NCBI RefSeq assembly: GCF_000192865.1
Contig: NC_015276.1
Span: forward strand, 3,534,001-3,598,000
DNA: 64,000 bases
Direction: 5' to 3'
From: Marinomonas mediterranea MMB-1
GTDB taxonomy: Bacteria; Pseudomonadota; Gammaproteobacteria; Pseudomonadales; Marinomonadaceae
Notes under the pieces: generated by a model
The model's input: only the letters and a program-made list of their open reading frames with translations
The model's database searches: none
Told to the model about the DNA's origin: nothing
Shown: one piece after another, positions 1 to 8,547 of the stretch
Position numbering within the stretch: the first letter of the stretch is position 1
Layout of the letters: every line of letters begins with the position of its first letter
Translations under genes and position numbers: made by a program

Positions 1-295
1 GCGCAGCGGTAATGATTTGATCCCGCTTAGCTTCTGCGGTAACCATTAACACTGGGATCGTCTTGAGTTTGTCGTCCGCACGTACAGCACGAAGCAACTC
101 AATCCCGGTCATACCTGGCATATTCCAATCAGTTACAAGGAAGTCGATGGTTCCTGTTTGAAGAATCGGTAACGCTGTCGTGCCGTCATCCGCTTCAACC
201 GTATTGGTAAATCCCAAATCCCTAAGCAAATTTTTGATGATTCGTCTCATCGTTGAGAAGTCATCAACAATCAGGATTTTCATGTTTTTATCCAA
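1..295 (-). CDS. cheY: Chemotaxis response regulator CheY (3' part beyond window)
   Basis: Single-domain receiver that carries the chemotaxis phosphoryl signal from CheA to the flagellar switch protein FliM. The visible 98 residues begin (from the internal ATG) MKILIVDDFSTMRRIIKNLL, with the acidic pair in VDD, the phospho-acceptor Asp in VTDWNMPG and the conserved Thr in MVTAEAK. The C-terminal Lys region is outside the window. Start choice: a GGAGG at 301-305 lies 5 nt before a TTG at 295 but 17 nt before the ATG at 283, so TTG is preferred (adds LDKN); ATG 283 is the alternative. It follows fliA in the same direction, as in Pseudomonas. Confidence 0.95.
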   Translation of the reverse strand, partial: MDKNMKILIVDDFSTMRRIIKNLLRDLGFTNTVEADDGTTALPILQTGTIDFLVTDWNMPGMTGIELLRAVRADDKLKTIPVLMVTAEAKRDQIITAA

Positions 296-341
296 TGCAA
301 CCTCCACACCACAAAGGTAGTATTTCAATACTCATATAATA

Positions 342-1079
342 TTAGTCTCGCCAATCCGTTAATCTAGCCCTCAAACGCATAGCCGCTTGGCTATGTATTT
401 GACTTACCCTAGACTCACTAACACCTAGTACAGCACCAATCTCTTTCAGATTTAGTTCTTCGTTATAATAAAGAGATAAAACTAACTTTTCTCTTTCAGG
501 AAGTTTATCTATTTCAACCGCTAGTTGCTTTTGAAACCCTCCTTCTTCAACAACATCGTAAGGCTGGGAATCATCCGACTCTATATTAATTTCGTTACTT
601 CCATGCTCGCTCTCAAGCATTTCTTCATAACTAAAAAGCTGTGTCGACATCGATGAACGCATAATTTCATGATATTCATCAACACTAATTCCCATGTGCT
701 CAGAAACTTCATTATCTGTTACGTCTCGTCCAAGCTTACCTTCTAATTCTTTAATTGCCTCAGTGACCGCCCTTCCATTTCGTCTTACCGATCTTGGAGC
801 CCAGTCACTTTTACGCATTTCATCCATTATGGCGCCTCGAATTCTTATGCCTGCATAAGTTTCGAACGAAGCTCCCTTAGTCGACTCAAAACGTTTATAC
901 GCTTCTATCAGACCAATCATTCCTGCTTGCGTCAAATCATCGACGTCCACATGATTGGGCAGTCGAGCTAGCAAGTGGTAAGCAATCTTTTTAACCAGAT
1001 AACCATATTGTTGAATAATGGCATCCATAGAAAGAGCTGCTTTTTTCGAATAGGTACTATAACCGTGCTTTGATTGCAT
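342..1079 (-). CDS. fliA: Flagellar sigma factor FliA (sigma-28)
   Basis: RNA polymerase sigma factor for late flagellar and chemotaxis genes. At 245 residues it has the usual length. Region 2 is seen around residues 20-110 (DVDDLTQAGMIGLIEAYKRF, ASFETYAGIRIRGAIMDEMR), region 3 near 100-150, and region 4 at the C-terminus (LNLKEIGAVLGVSESRVSQI helix-turn-helix). It sits between flhF and cheY. In Pseudomonas a fleN (flhG) gene lies between flhF and fliA; here the 100-bp gap is too short for it. Assignment is certain from sequence and context. Confidence 0.98.
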   Translation of the reverse strand: MQSKHGYSTYSKKAALSMDAIIQQYGYLVKKIAYHLLARLPNHVDVDDLTQAGMIGLIEAYKRFESTKGASFETYAGIRIRGAIMDEMRKSDWAPRSVRRNGRAVTEAIKELEGKLGRDVTDNEVSEHMGISVDEYHEIMRSSMSTQLFSYEEMLESEHGSNEINIESDDSQPYDVVEEGGFQKQLAVEIDKLPEREKLVLSLYYNEELNLKEIGAVLGVSESRVSQIHSQAAMRLRARLTDWRD

Positions 1080-1179
1080 AAAACCGCGTTTTCACCTTTT
1101 CCCAACACTGATTTACCAGTGCGCAACTTAAATGTACTACATTCAATTATTATATGCTGTCACTAATAACATATTTTTA

Positions 1180-2478
1180 CTAACTCCCATACTTTAGTGA
1201 CCCATACAACTGACCATACTGCTCTGCCGTATACACTGCGCGACTAATTAAGTTATGCGCGCGCGCAGGTTCAATATCATCCGGTATTCGTTGCCCATCA
1301 GCTACATACATAACCGGCAAGCCTTCTTCAATGACAACACTAATTGCTTCACCTAGAGAGGCAGACTCGTCAATTTTACTAAGAACACAACCGTCTAACT
1401 GAATCTGAGAGTAAACATCTACTACCGTTTTTAATACTTGCCGCTGACTTGTACAAGGTAAAACCAGCAGTTTTTTCAAATAACCTCTAGCTTTCTGCAT
1501 CATTTTTAGCTGTCGCTCTAAATTTCTATCTCTAGGATTCATTCCTGCAGTATCTACTAACACAAGAGAGTAATTTGAATATTTATCCAGCACTTCATTG
1601 AGGTCAGAGTATTCATTAACCACTTCAACGGGAACATTTAATATTCGACCAAATGTTCTCAATTGCTCATGCGCCGCAATTCGATAAGTATCAGTTGTAA
1701 CAAGCACAACACTGTCCGCACCATTTTTCAATACATGTTGCGCGGCTATTTTACCAATCGATGTTGTCTTACCTACGCCAGTTGGCCCCATAAATGCGAT
1801 GCAACCACTCATATGAGCCATATCTTGCCGCGCCACAGGTAAATAATCTGCCAATCGAGACAGCGCTTTTTTCCAATCATCCTCTCTTCCGAGAAAATTA
1901 GAATGATCAACAATTTTCTCTATTACAATATCTGACAGGCCTAATTTCACCAACCTGCCCTGAATATACTGTTCAGGAGTCTCAGAATAATTACTTTTCG
2001 CAGAATGCTCTGCTTTATCTTCTATCTGCTCTTTGGTTTCTTTTAATTCAGACTTGAGCCGTTCTAATTCCCTTTCCATTTCTATTAGTTGGGAGGGGGA
2101 CTCTGAATTTTTTATTGAAAGTGCTTCCTCTATTTGAGAAGGCTCATCACGCCGAGCAGCAGAAAAAGAGTCATTTGAAAAAGTAGTTGGTTCTGGCGAT
2201 GGGCGTTGAGTTGGCGGCTGGCTGTTGCGGGCTTGCGCTAAACGCTCTTGATAGGCCCTTTTCGGGTCATTTGATGAAAGAGGGTAATCGCGACCACTTG
2301 GGGATGAAGAAGACAGCCCAGAAGGTAACGACCCGTCATAATCCAATGCAGTCGTAATTTCGATTTCACCGCTTGGCAACCTCTGATTAGACAATATAAC
2401 AGCATCAGGCCCCACGGCATCACGGACTTTCCGTATAGCCTGGCGCATATCTGGTGCCCTGAATCGCCTAATTTGCAT
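1180..2478 (-). CDS. flhF: SRP-type GTPase FlhF, flagellar pole placement
   Basis: Membrane-associated GTPase that determines where the polar flagellum is built. 432 residues. The N-terminal B domain starts MQIRRFRAPDMRQAIRKV. A low-complexity linker with Ser/Pro and then a charged coiled segment spans about residues 60-170. The NG GTPase domain follows, with P-loop GPTGVGKTTSIGKIAAQ, DTYRIAAHEQLRTF and DTAGM. It lies between flhA and fliA, as in polar flagellates. Its usual regulator FlhG/FleN is not encoded next to it, so the control of flagellar number must differ or be encoded elsewhere. Confidence 0.97.
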   Translation of the reverse strand: MQIRRFRAPDMRQAIRKVRDAVGPDAVILSNQRLPSGEIEITTALDYDGSLPSGLSSSSPSGRDYPLSSNDPKRAYQERLAQARNSQPPTQRPSPEPTTFSNDSFSAARRDEPSQIEEALSIKNSESPSQLIEMERELERLKSELKETKEQIEDKAEHSAKSNYSETPEQYIQGRLVKLGLSDIVIEKIVDHSNFLGREDDWKKALSRLADYLPVARQDMAHMSGCIAFMGPTGVGKTTSIGKIAAQHVLKNGADSVVLVTTDTYRIAAHEQLRTFGRILNVPVEVVNEYSDLNEVLDKYSNYSLVLVDTAGMNPRDRNLERQLKMMQKARGYLKKLLVLPCTSQRQVLKTVVDVYSQIQLDGCVLSKIDESASLGEAISVVIEEGLPVMYVADGQRIPDDIEPARAHNLISRAVYTAEQYGQLYGSLKYGS

Positions 2479-2591
2479 AAAGTGAGAATTCCTTCGGATA
2501 CTATTTTTCTTACAAATCCATAGCTTAACCCAAAGATCTCAATAAATATAGCAGCAAAATCATATACATGAATATCAATTCGAGCCCATTA

Positions 2592-4718
2592 TTACTGCCC
2601 AATAACACCAACTACGGCGATCCGCTTGTGATCTGGAACCTCTTGATAGGACAAAACGGCCATATTCACCATTCCAAACCTCATAAAACGCGCAAGCATT
2701 GGTCTAATCGGCGCTGAAACAACCAATATAGGCGTATTCCCCATTGCCTCTTGCTGCTCTGCAGACTGTTTAAGAGAAGACTGAAGCTGTTCTGCCATAG
2801 AAGGCTCGAGTATGAGCGCTTCTTCATTTTTAACCCCTGCTTGCTGACTCTGCTGCACTGTCTGCATCAACATTTTTTCCAACTGGGGGTCCAAGGTCAA
2901 TACTGGAATTTCCTCTACACCATCAGCCAGAGTTTGAATTATCATTCGTGATAGTGAAGTACGAACTGCGGCAGTCAACACCATAGGATCTTGAGTCTTC
3001 GGCTGAACGCCCATTATCGCTTCAGCGATTGTGCGCATATCGCGCAATGGCACCCCTTCGATAAGAAGATTCTGTAACACTTTCAGCAATACACTTAACG
3101 GCACTGCATTCGGTACCAGTTCTTCTGCCAATTTCGGATTATGCTGCTTAAGTAACCCTAATAGCTGTTGCACTTCATCATGACCAATTAATTCATAAGA
3201 ATGCTTAAACATAACTTGGTTAATATGAGTTGCAACAACCGTACTAACATCGACAACGGTATACCCATACGTCTGCGCCTGATCTCGCTTCTTAGGATCA
3301 ATCCAAACCGCCTCTAGCCCAAATGAAGGGTCTTTTCCAGGAATCCCATCAATCTTTCCAAATACTTGACCCGGATCGATTGCTAGCTCCTTATCGGGAT
3401 GCACCTCAGCTTCTGCAAGACTCACACCCATCAAGGTAATTCGGTAAGCATTAGGCATCAGATCAAGGTTATCTCGAATATGAACACTTGGAACTAAAAA
3501 GCCCAAATCCTGAGACAGCTTTCTTCGAACCCCTTTGATACGCGCCAAAAGCTCACCACCTTGCGATTTATCAACCAAAGGAATCAAACGATACCCAACT
3601 TCAAGGCCAAGCATATCAACAGGCGCAACGTCTTCCCAACTTAAATCTTTTTGTTCCGGCGCTGTTTTATCCTTGCTCGCTCCAGTATTACTCACAGTAG
3701 AACCTGGTTTTCTAGTCTGCGCCTGTTTCTTTTTACGATATTCAAGAAAATATGCTAACCCTCCAAGTGCTGCTGCAAGCGACAAGAAAGAAAAGTGCGG
3801 CATGCCTGGCACAATACCCATAATGGTCATTATGGCAGCGGCAATATATAAAGCCTTTGTAGAGCCAAACATCTGACCATATACTTGAGTCCCCATATCA
3901 CCAGATTCATTGACACGGGTAACCATAATAGCAGCGGCGGTAGAGAGCATTAACGATGGCAGTTGAGCTACCAAACCATCACCTATGGTTAATAGAGAAT
4001 AACGCTCAACTGCATCAGAAAAGGTCAAACCATGCTGCGCCATACCTATCGCCAAGCCACCAATGATATTAATCCCTAAGATCAATAACCCAGCAACCGC
4101 ATCACCTTTCACAAACTTAGAAGCACCGTCCATCGACCCATAAAACTCGGCTTCAGAGGCAATCTCAGAGCGCCTCTCCCGCGCCTGATCAGCATCAATC
4201 ATGCCTGCGTTCAAATCAGCGTCAATAGCCATTTGCTTGCCCGGCATTGCATCAAGAGTAAAACGCGCACTCACTTCCGATATCCTACCAGCACCTTTCG
4301 TTACAACTGCAAAGTTGATAATCATTAAAATGGCAAAAACAACAAAACCAACAACGTAATTCCCACCAATAACAACCTCACCAAAGGCTTCGATCACTTT
4401 ACCAGCAGCATCCCCGCCTTCATGACCATAAAGCAGAACAACTCGCGTAGAGGCCACATTCAAAGCCAGCCTCATAAGGGTCGATATCAATAATACGGTC
4501 GGAAAGACTGCAAAATCCAAAGGGCGCAACGAATAAATTGCGACTAACAATACTACGATTGCTAATGCGATATTAAAGGTAAAAAGAACATCTAGCAGGA
4601 ATGCTGGCAATGGCAGAATCATCATCGCCAACAATGCGAGCAAGATAAATGGCACGCCTAAATTACCACTTACAATACCTCGGGCTTGCCCTATTATTCG
4701 CTGTCTATCAAACTCCAC
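2592..4718 (-). CDS. flhA: Flagellar type III export gate protein FlhA
   Basis: Large subunit of the flagellar export gate in the inner membrane. 708 residues. The first ~330 residues carry about eight hydrophobic segments and the FHIPEP-family signature around RLALNVASTRVVLLYG. The C-terminal ~350 residues form the cytoplasmic ring that receives export chaperones. The frame opens with GTG at 4718, preceded by AGG about 7 nt upstream. It lies 24 nt downstream of flhB and 113 nt upstream of flhF, and was probably cotranscribed with both. No oddity in key regions was seen. Confidence 0.97.
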   Translation of the reverse strand: MEFDRQRIIGQARGIVSGNLGVPFILLALLAMMILPLPAFLLDVLFTFNIALAIVVLLVAIYSLRPLDFAVFPTVLLISTLMRLALNVASTRVVLLYGHEGGDAAGKVIEAFGEVVIGGNYVVGFVVFAILMIINFAVVTKGAGRISEVSARFTLDAMPGKQMAIDADLNAGMIDADQARERRSEIASEAEFYGSMDGASKFVKGDAVAGLLILGINIIGGLAIGMAQHGLTFSDAVERYSLLTIGDGLVAQLPSLMLSTAAAIMVTRVNESGDMGTQVYGQMFGSTKALYIAAAIMTIMGIVPGMPHFSFLSLAAALGGLAYFLEYRKKKQAQTRKPGSTVSNTGASKDKTAPEQKDLSWEDVAPVDMLGLEVGYRLIPLVDKSQGGELLARIKGVRRKLSQDLGFLVPSVHIRDNLDLMPNAYRITLMGVSLAEAEVHPDKELAIDPGQVFGKIDGIPGKDPSFGLEAVWIDPKKRDQAQTYGYTVVDVSTVVATHINQVMFKHSYELIGHDEVQQLLGLLKQHNPKLAEELVPNAVPLSVLLKVLQNLLIEGVPLRDMRTIAEAIMGVQPKTQDPMVLTAAVRTSLSRMIIQTLADGVEEIPVLTLDPQLEKMLMQTVQQSQQAGVKNEEALILEPSMAEQLQSSLKQSAEQQEAMGNTPILVVSAPIRPMLARFMRFGMVNMAVLSYQEVPDHKRIAVVGVIGQ

Positions 4719-4742
4719 TCGCCAACCTATTTTTTATAAAAG

Positions 4743-5879
4743 TCATAGTCCATCCCATTGATAGTCATCTGGGATATCAAATTGGGGAAGAGCGCCAGGA
4801 TGGCCCTCACCTTTTTGTACATTTTTCAATTGAAATACATATGCTAAGAGTTGCGCAACCACCTTGAATAAGCCTTCAGGCACTTGCTCGCCTACTTCTG
4901 TGTGTTTATAGATAGCCCTAGTAAGATCTGGTGATTGTATCACGGGGATCTCGTAGAAGTTCGCTACTTCTCGAATTTTCATAGCAATAAAATCAGGCCC
5001 TTTCGCCAAAACAACAGGAGCATCAGAGCTAGTTGTGTCATACTTCAACGCGACAGAAAAGTGAGTTGGGTTGGTGATAATCACATCTGCCTTAGGTACG
5101 TCAGACATCATTCTATTCATCGCCATCTGCTGCTGCATCTGACGAATTCGACCTTTAACCTGCGGATCACCTTCAGCTTGTTTATGTTCGTCTTTTACCT
5201 CCTGCTTGGTCATTTTCAAATCATTGCTGTGCTTCCATATCTGGAAAGGTATATCTATTGCAGCAATAAATACCAAAGCCAACGAAACAAAGATAAACGC
5301 CCATATCAACACTTCCGTACTATGCTGTACAGCATTTCCAACAGACTCAAAAGGCAACCCTAAAAGTTCTGGCAAATACAGCATAATAACAACGGTTGCA
5401 ATACTACCAACAAGCAAAACCTTCGCAATAGACTTCAATAACTCAACCAATGACTGTACGGAAGCAATTCGCTTTAAGCCACTAATAGGGTTTAACTTAC
5501 TTAGCTTAGGGGTTAACGGCTCCCAAGAGAAATTCAAACCACCGATACCAATACTCCCAACAATACCAGCGACCGCCAAAACCCCCATCAACAAGATCAT
5601 AGAGTCAATCACACCAACCGCCGACTCATACAAATGAAAAATCATTCGAGCCTTGTCAAAAAGGTCCTGCCTTTCTATAACAAAATTAAAATGGAACAAG
5701 TTACCTAAATCAATCGCCAGTATACGCCCTGTAAAATAGATCGACATAGCAGCCACAATAAGTAATGCGGCAGAACTTAAATCCTTAGACCTCGCTACGT
5801 TCCCCTTTTTTCTAGCGTCATCTAATTTTTTCGAGCTGGCATCTTCGGTCTTTTCTGTACCATCTTCATTTTCAGCCAT
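4743..5879 (-). CDS. flhB: Flagellar export switch protein FlhB
   Basis: Export-apparatus membrane protein that switches substrate class from rod/hook to filament. 378 residues. The N-terminus is charged (TEKTEDASSKKLDDARKKG), followed by four membrane spans between about residues 30 and 215, then a cytoplasmic domain with the autocleavage motif NPTH in VIITNPTHFSVALKYD. The start overlaps the end of fliR by 8 nt, indicating translational coupling. FliK, encoded in the same cluster, is its expected partner in the specificity switch. Confidence 0.97.
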   Translation of the reverse strand: MAENEDGTEKTEDASSKKLDDARKKGNVARSKDLSSAALLIVAAMSIYFTGRILAIDLGNLFHFNFVIERQDLFDKARMIFHLYESAVGVIDSMILLMGVLAVAGIVGSIGIGGLNFSWEPLTPKLSKLNPISGLKRIASVQSLVELLKSIAKVLLVGSIATVVIMLYLPELLGLPFESVGNAVQHSTEVLIWAFIFVSLALVFIAAIDIPFQIWKHSNDLKMTKQEVKDEHKQAEGDPQVKGRIRQMQQQMAMNRMMSDVPKADVIITNPTHFSVALKYDTTSSDAPVVLAKGPDFIAMKIREVANFYEIPVIQSPDLTRAIYKHTEVGEQVPEGLFKVVAQLLAYVFQLKNVQKGEGHPGALPQFDIPDDYQWDGL

Positions 5880-6654
5880 TAAACGAGATCCCCCATTTAA
5901 CTTTCATCCAAACGATAATATCTTCAAAAAACAGTCTATAAATATCTAAAAAATCTCCAAGCATCATCCAGAAGAAAAGCAAAGAAAACAACAAAATCAC
6001 AGGAAAGCCTAATGCAAAAATATTCAGCTGCGGGGATGCCTTAGCAACAACACCAAACGAAACGTTCATAATCAACACTGCCACCGTAAGTGGCAAAACA
6101 ATTAGAAGCGCTTTTTCAAACATCCAGCCACCAAGCTGAACAACATCCCACAAACGCTCTAAAGCAAACCCACTACCAATAGGCCAATAATCGAAACTTT
6201 CTACAATAAATTCGAACATAACATGGTGACCATTAGTCCCTACGAACGCCAACCCAACCATCGAAAGAAAGTATTGCCCCATCGTCGCAACAGTAACACC
6301 ATTTGCAGGATCATTAGACATAGCAAAACCAAGCCCGGCCTTCATTGCGGCAAGCTGTCCTGCAAGCGAAAATGCTTGAAAAAGAATGGTGATAACAAAC
6401 CCCATCACAAACCCTGCCAACAACTGCTCAGCAATGAGCGGAATAAACGCTACCGAGATCGGATCAAAGCTTGGAATATCAACTATTGGAGTAATTGCTA
6501 TAGAGATAACAAAAGCGAACAATATTCTCACCTGAACACTGACCAAGCGACTTCCAAACAGAGGCAAAGCCATTAAAAAGGCACCAACACGAAAAAAAGG
6601 AAGTAAAAAACTAATTGTAATATTGAGAAGTTGATCGGTATCTAAGTAAAACAT
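5872..6654 (-). CDS. fliR: Flagellar export protein FliR
   Basis: Integral membrane component of the flagellar export gate, assembling with FliP and FliQ. 260 residues with about six hydrophobic segments. The opening LDTDQLLNITISFLLPFFRV and the central GLGFAMSNDPANGVTVATMG are typical of the family. It abuts fliQ directly (0 nt gap) and overlaps flhB by 8 nt in the compact fliO-fliP-fliQ-fliR-flhB run. Confidence 0.96.
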   Translation of the reverse strand: MFYLDTDQLLNITISFLLPFFRVGAFLMALPLFGSRLVSVQVRILFAFVISIAITPIVDIPSFDPISVAFIPLIAEQLLAGFVMGFVITILFQAFSLAGQLAAMKAGLGFAMSNDPANGVTVATMGQYFLSMVGLAFVGTNGHHVMFEFIVESFDYWPIGSGFALERLWDVVQLGGWMFEKALLIVLPLTVAVLIMNVSFGVVAKASPQLNIFALGFPVILLFSLLFFWMMLGDFLDIYRLFFEDIIVWMKVKWGISFNG

Positions 6655-6924
6655 CTATCCAATCATCATTGGAATATTGATAAAAAGCTCATTAGTAAAG
6701 TCAGTCAATTTAGTAAGCAACCAAGGACCGAGGTACATAATTGTAAGAATTGTGACAATTAGGCGAGGGAGAAAAGAGAGTGTTTGCTCATTTATTTGAG
6801 TGGCTGCCTGAAAAATACTAACCATTAGACCAACAGCCAGACTAGGCACCATTACAGCAGCAACCAACAACACAATCAGGTAAAAGCCCTGACCATACAA
6901 GTCTAATACTACTTGAGGATCCAC
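6655..6924 (-). CDS. fliQ: Flagellar export protein FliQ
   Basis: Small inner-membrane component of the export gate. 89 residues, the normal length, with two hydrophobic hairpin segments (about residues 13-38 and 50-75) and the family-typical stretch FQAATQINEQTLSFLPRL. It is placed exactly between fliP and fliR with no spare bases on the fliR side, so translation is likely coupled. Confidence 0.96.
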   Translation of the reverse strand: MDPQVVLDLYGQGFYLIVLLVAAVMVPSLAVGLMVSIFQAATQINEQTLSFLPRLIVTILTIMYLGPWLLTKLTDFTNELFINIPMMIG

Positions 6925-6926
6925 AT

Positions 6927-7682
6927 CTAAACTCCAAAACTAGCGGCAAGAGTACCCATAATCATAGACCAGCCATCAACCATAACAAAGAGCATTATCT
7001 TAAATGGCAATGAAATGATGATTGGAGATAGCATCATCATGCCCATCGCCATCAATACGCTCGCGACCACCATATCCACAATAAGAAAAGGAATAAACAA
7101 CATAAAACCAATTTGAAAAGCGGTTTTAAGTTCACTAGTCACAAAAGCAGGCATCAGTATTGTAAAAGGGAGATCCTCTAAAGAGGGAATCTGCCCTTCT
7201 TTACCAGCCAACTTAACAAATAGAGCAATATCATCCTCTCTTGTTTGACCCAACATAAATTCCCGGATTGGAATCGAAGCGGCTTTAACTGCCTGCAAGG
7301 ACGTCATGTTGTCACTCAAATAAGGCTGAAGTGCAGATTCATTAATTTGGTCTAAAGTAGGGCCCATTATGAAAAGAGTTAAAAACAGCGCCATACCGAG
7401 AATAATTTGATTTGAAGGCGCTTGCTGCAAACCTAAAGCTTGCCGAAGAATAGACAGTACAATAATAATTCGAGTAAATGAAGTCATCATAATTAACGCT
7501 GAGGGCAATAGCGTTAATGCAGTCATTATAAAGAGTATTTGAAGTGAGACAGTATATTCTTGACTGCCATCTGGATTCGTTGTGACCGAGACTGCCGGAA
7601 GCCCAGTCTCTGCTAACCCTTGAAGAGGAACAACCAAACCAGCAAGAAGTAAAACTAAACTATATAATGCTCTAAGCTTCAT
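6927..7682 (-). CDS. fliP: Flagellar export protein FliP
   Basis: Core of the flagellar export channel. 251 residues. A cleavable signal sequence is visible at residues 1-25 (hydrophobic, ending near QGLAE), as known for FliP. The conserved segments LLPSALIMMTSFTRIIIVLS and ALGLQQAPSNQIILGMALFL follow, then further membrane spans near the C-terminus. The start overlaps the end of fliO by 11 nt. Confidence 0.97.
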   Translation of the reverse strand: MKLRALYSLVLLLAGLVVPLQGLAETGLPAVSVTTNPDGSQEYTVSLQILFIMTALTLLPSALIMMTSFTRIIIVLSILRQALGLQQAPSNQIILGMALFLTLFIMGPTLDQINESALQPYLSDNMTSLQAVKAASIPIREFMLGQTREDDIALFVKLAGKEGQIPSLEDLPFTILMPAFVTSELKTAFQIGFMLFIPFLIVDMVVASVLMAMGMMMLSPIIISLPFKIMLFVMVDGWSMIMGTLAASFGV

Positions 7683-8088
7683 TTTTTATGTCATTTTCCG
7701 CTTTTGACATCTCAGATCGAAAGCTGCCCTCTTTCTCAGGATAGTCTTGTAGCTTATTTATAGAATTAGCAGTCACCCCAAGCAAAGAACGCTTACCTTC
7801 AACCTCTACTAACACCAGCTTCTCCTTGGTTCCTAACGACTGGACAGCGATTACATTTATATCGGAGCGATGTAAACGTAGCTGTGCTGATTGCAATTTT
7901 TTGATCCCCCACAAAGACAAAGGGACCAATGCTAACACAACCGCCAAACCTAAAAACGTGCGCCAAACCTGAGATGTTGTCGCCAAATCTCCCATCGTAT
8001 TTGATGCATAAGAGATCCCTGAAGACAAAGACAGGAGGAGCAAATTAGCTTTTGCCATAAAATTAAGCAAACTAAACGAGCGAGACAA
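7672..8088 (-). CDS. fliO: Flagellar export assembly protein FliO
   Basis: Accessory membrane protein that helps assemble the FliP ring. 138 residues. A hydrophobic N-terminal segment (about residues 8-28) is followed by a membrane span near residues 45-65 (FLGLAVVLALVPLSLWGIKK). The small cytoplasmic domain contains the family-like VQSLGTKEKLVLVEVEGKR. FliO is weakly conserved, so the call relies on this motif and on its place between fliN and fliP. Confidence 0.9.
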   Translation of the reverse strand: MSRSFSLLNFMAKANLLLLSLSSGISYASNTMGDLATTSQVWRTFLGLAVVLALVPLSLWGIKKLQSAQLRLHRSDINVIAVQSLGTKEKLVLVEVEGKRSLLGVTANSINKLQDYPEKEGSFRSEMSKAENDIKNEA

Positions 8089-8089
8089 A

Positions 8090-8542
8090 CTATTTCAACC
8101 GCTTAATGCGTTCACTTGGACTTACCACGTCAGTCAAGCGTATACCATATTTGTCATTAACAACGACCACTTCCCCGTGAGCAATTAGAGTGCCGTTGAC
8201 CAATACATCAAGCGGCTCTCCAGCATAACGATCCAACTCAACCACTGAGCCTTGCGTAAGCTGAAGTAAATTTCGAATGGCAATATCTGTGCCCCCTAAC
8301 TCCATAGAAAGATTGACAGGGATATCCATTATAAGATCTAAATCGGAGCTAATAGCGCCGTCTGTTGTCGCAGGAAGCTCATCAAACTGAACAGGCTTAA
8401 CCTCTTGTTCAGACATCGCCTCAGCCCAAACATCGTCAACATCTTCTGTAGCTTCATCGCCAGATTCAGACATGGCCGCTGCCCATTCATCTGCTAATTC
8501 GCTGTCCATTCCTGCTGCGTCTGGATTCTCTTCTTCTGCCAT
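8090..8542 (-). CDS. fliN: Flagellar motor switch protein FliN
   Basis: C-ring protein that forms the lower part of the motor switch with FliM. 150 residues. The SpoA (SPOA) domain occupies about residues 70-150, with DIPVNLSMELGGTDIAIRNL and GSVVELDRYAGEPLDVLVNG. The N-terminal 60 residues are acidic and contain a duplicated motif (DEWAAAMSES and DDVWAEAMSEQ). Such acidic N-terminal extensions are common in gammaproteobacterial FliN and may contact FliH. It sits 5 nt downstream of fliM. Confidence 0.96.
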   Translation of the reverse strand: MAEEENPDAAGMDSELADEWAAAMSESGDEATEDVDDVWAEAMSEQEVKPVQFDELPATTDGAISSDLDLIMDIPVNLSMELGGTDIAIRNLLQLTQGSVVELDRYAGEPLDVLVNGTLIAHGEVVVVNDKYGIRLTDVVSPSERIKRLK

Positions 8543-8547
8543 CTCTA

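Noticed and set aside
5206..5637. 143-residue plus-strand frame opposite flhB, and similar long antisense frames (for example 3535-3876, 6223-6576, 40976-41245)
   Set aside because: They lie wholly opposite well-supported genes, have no ribosome sites or family features, and their composition follows the codon structure of the real gene.
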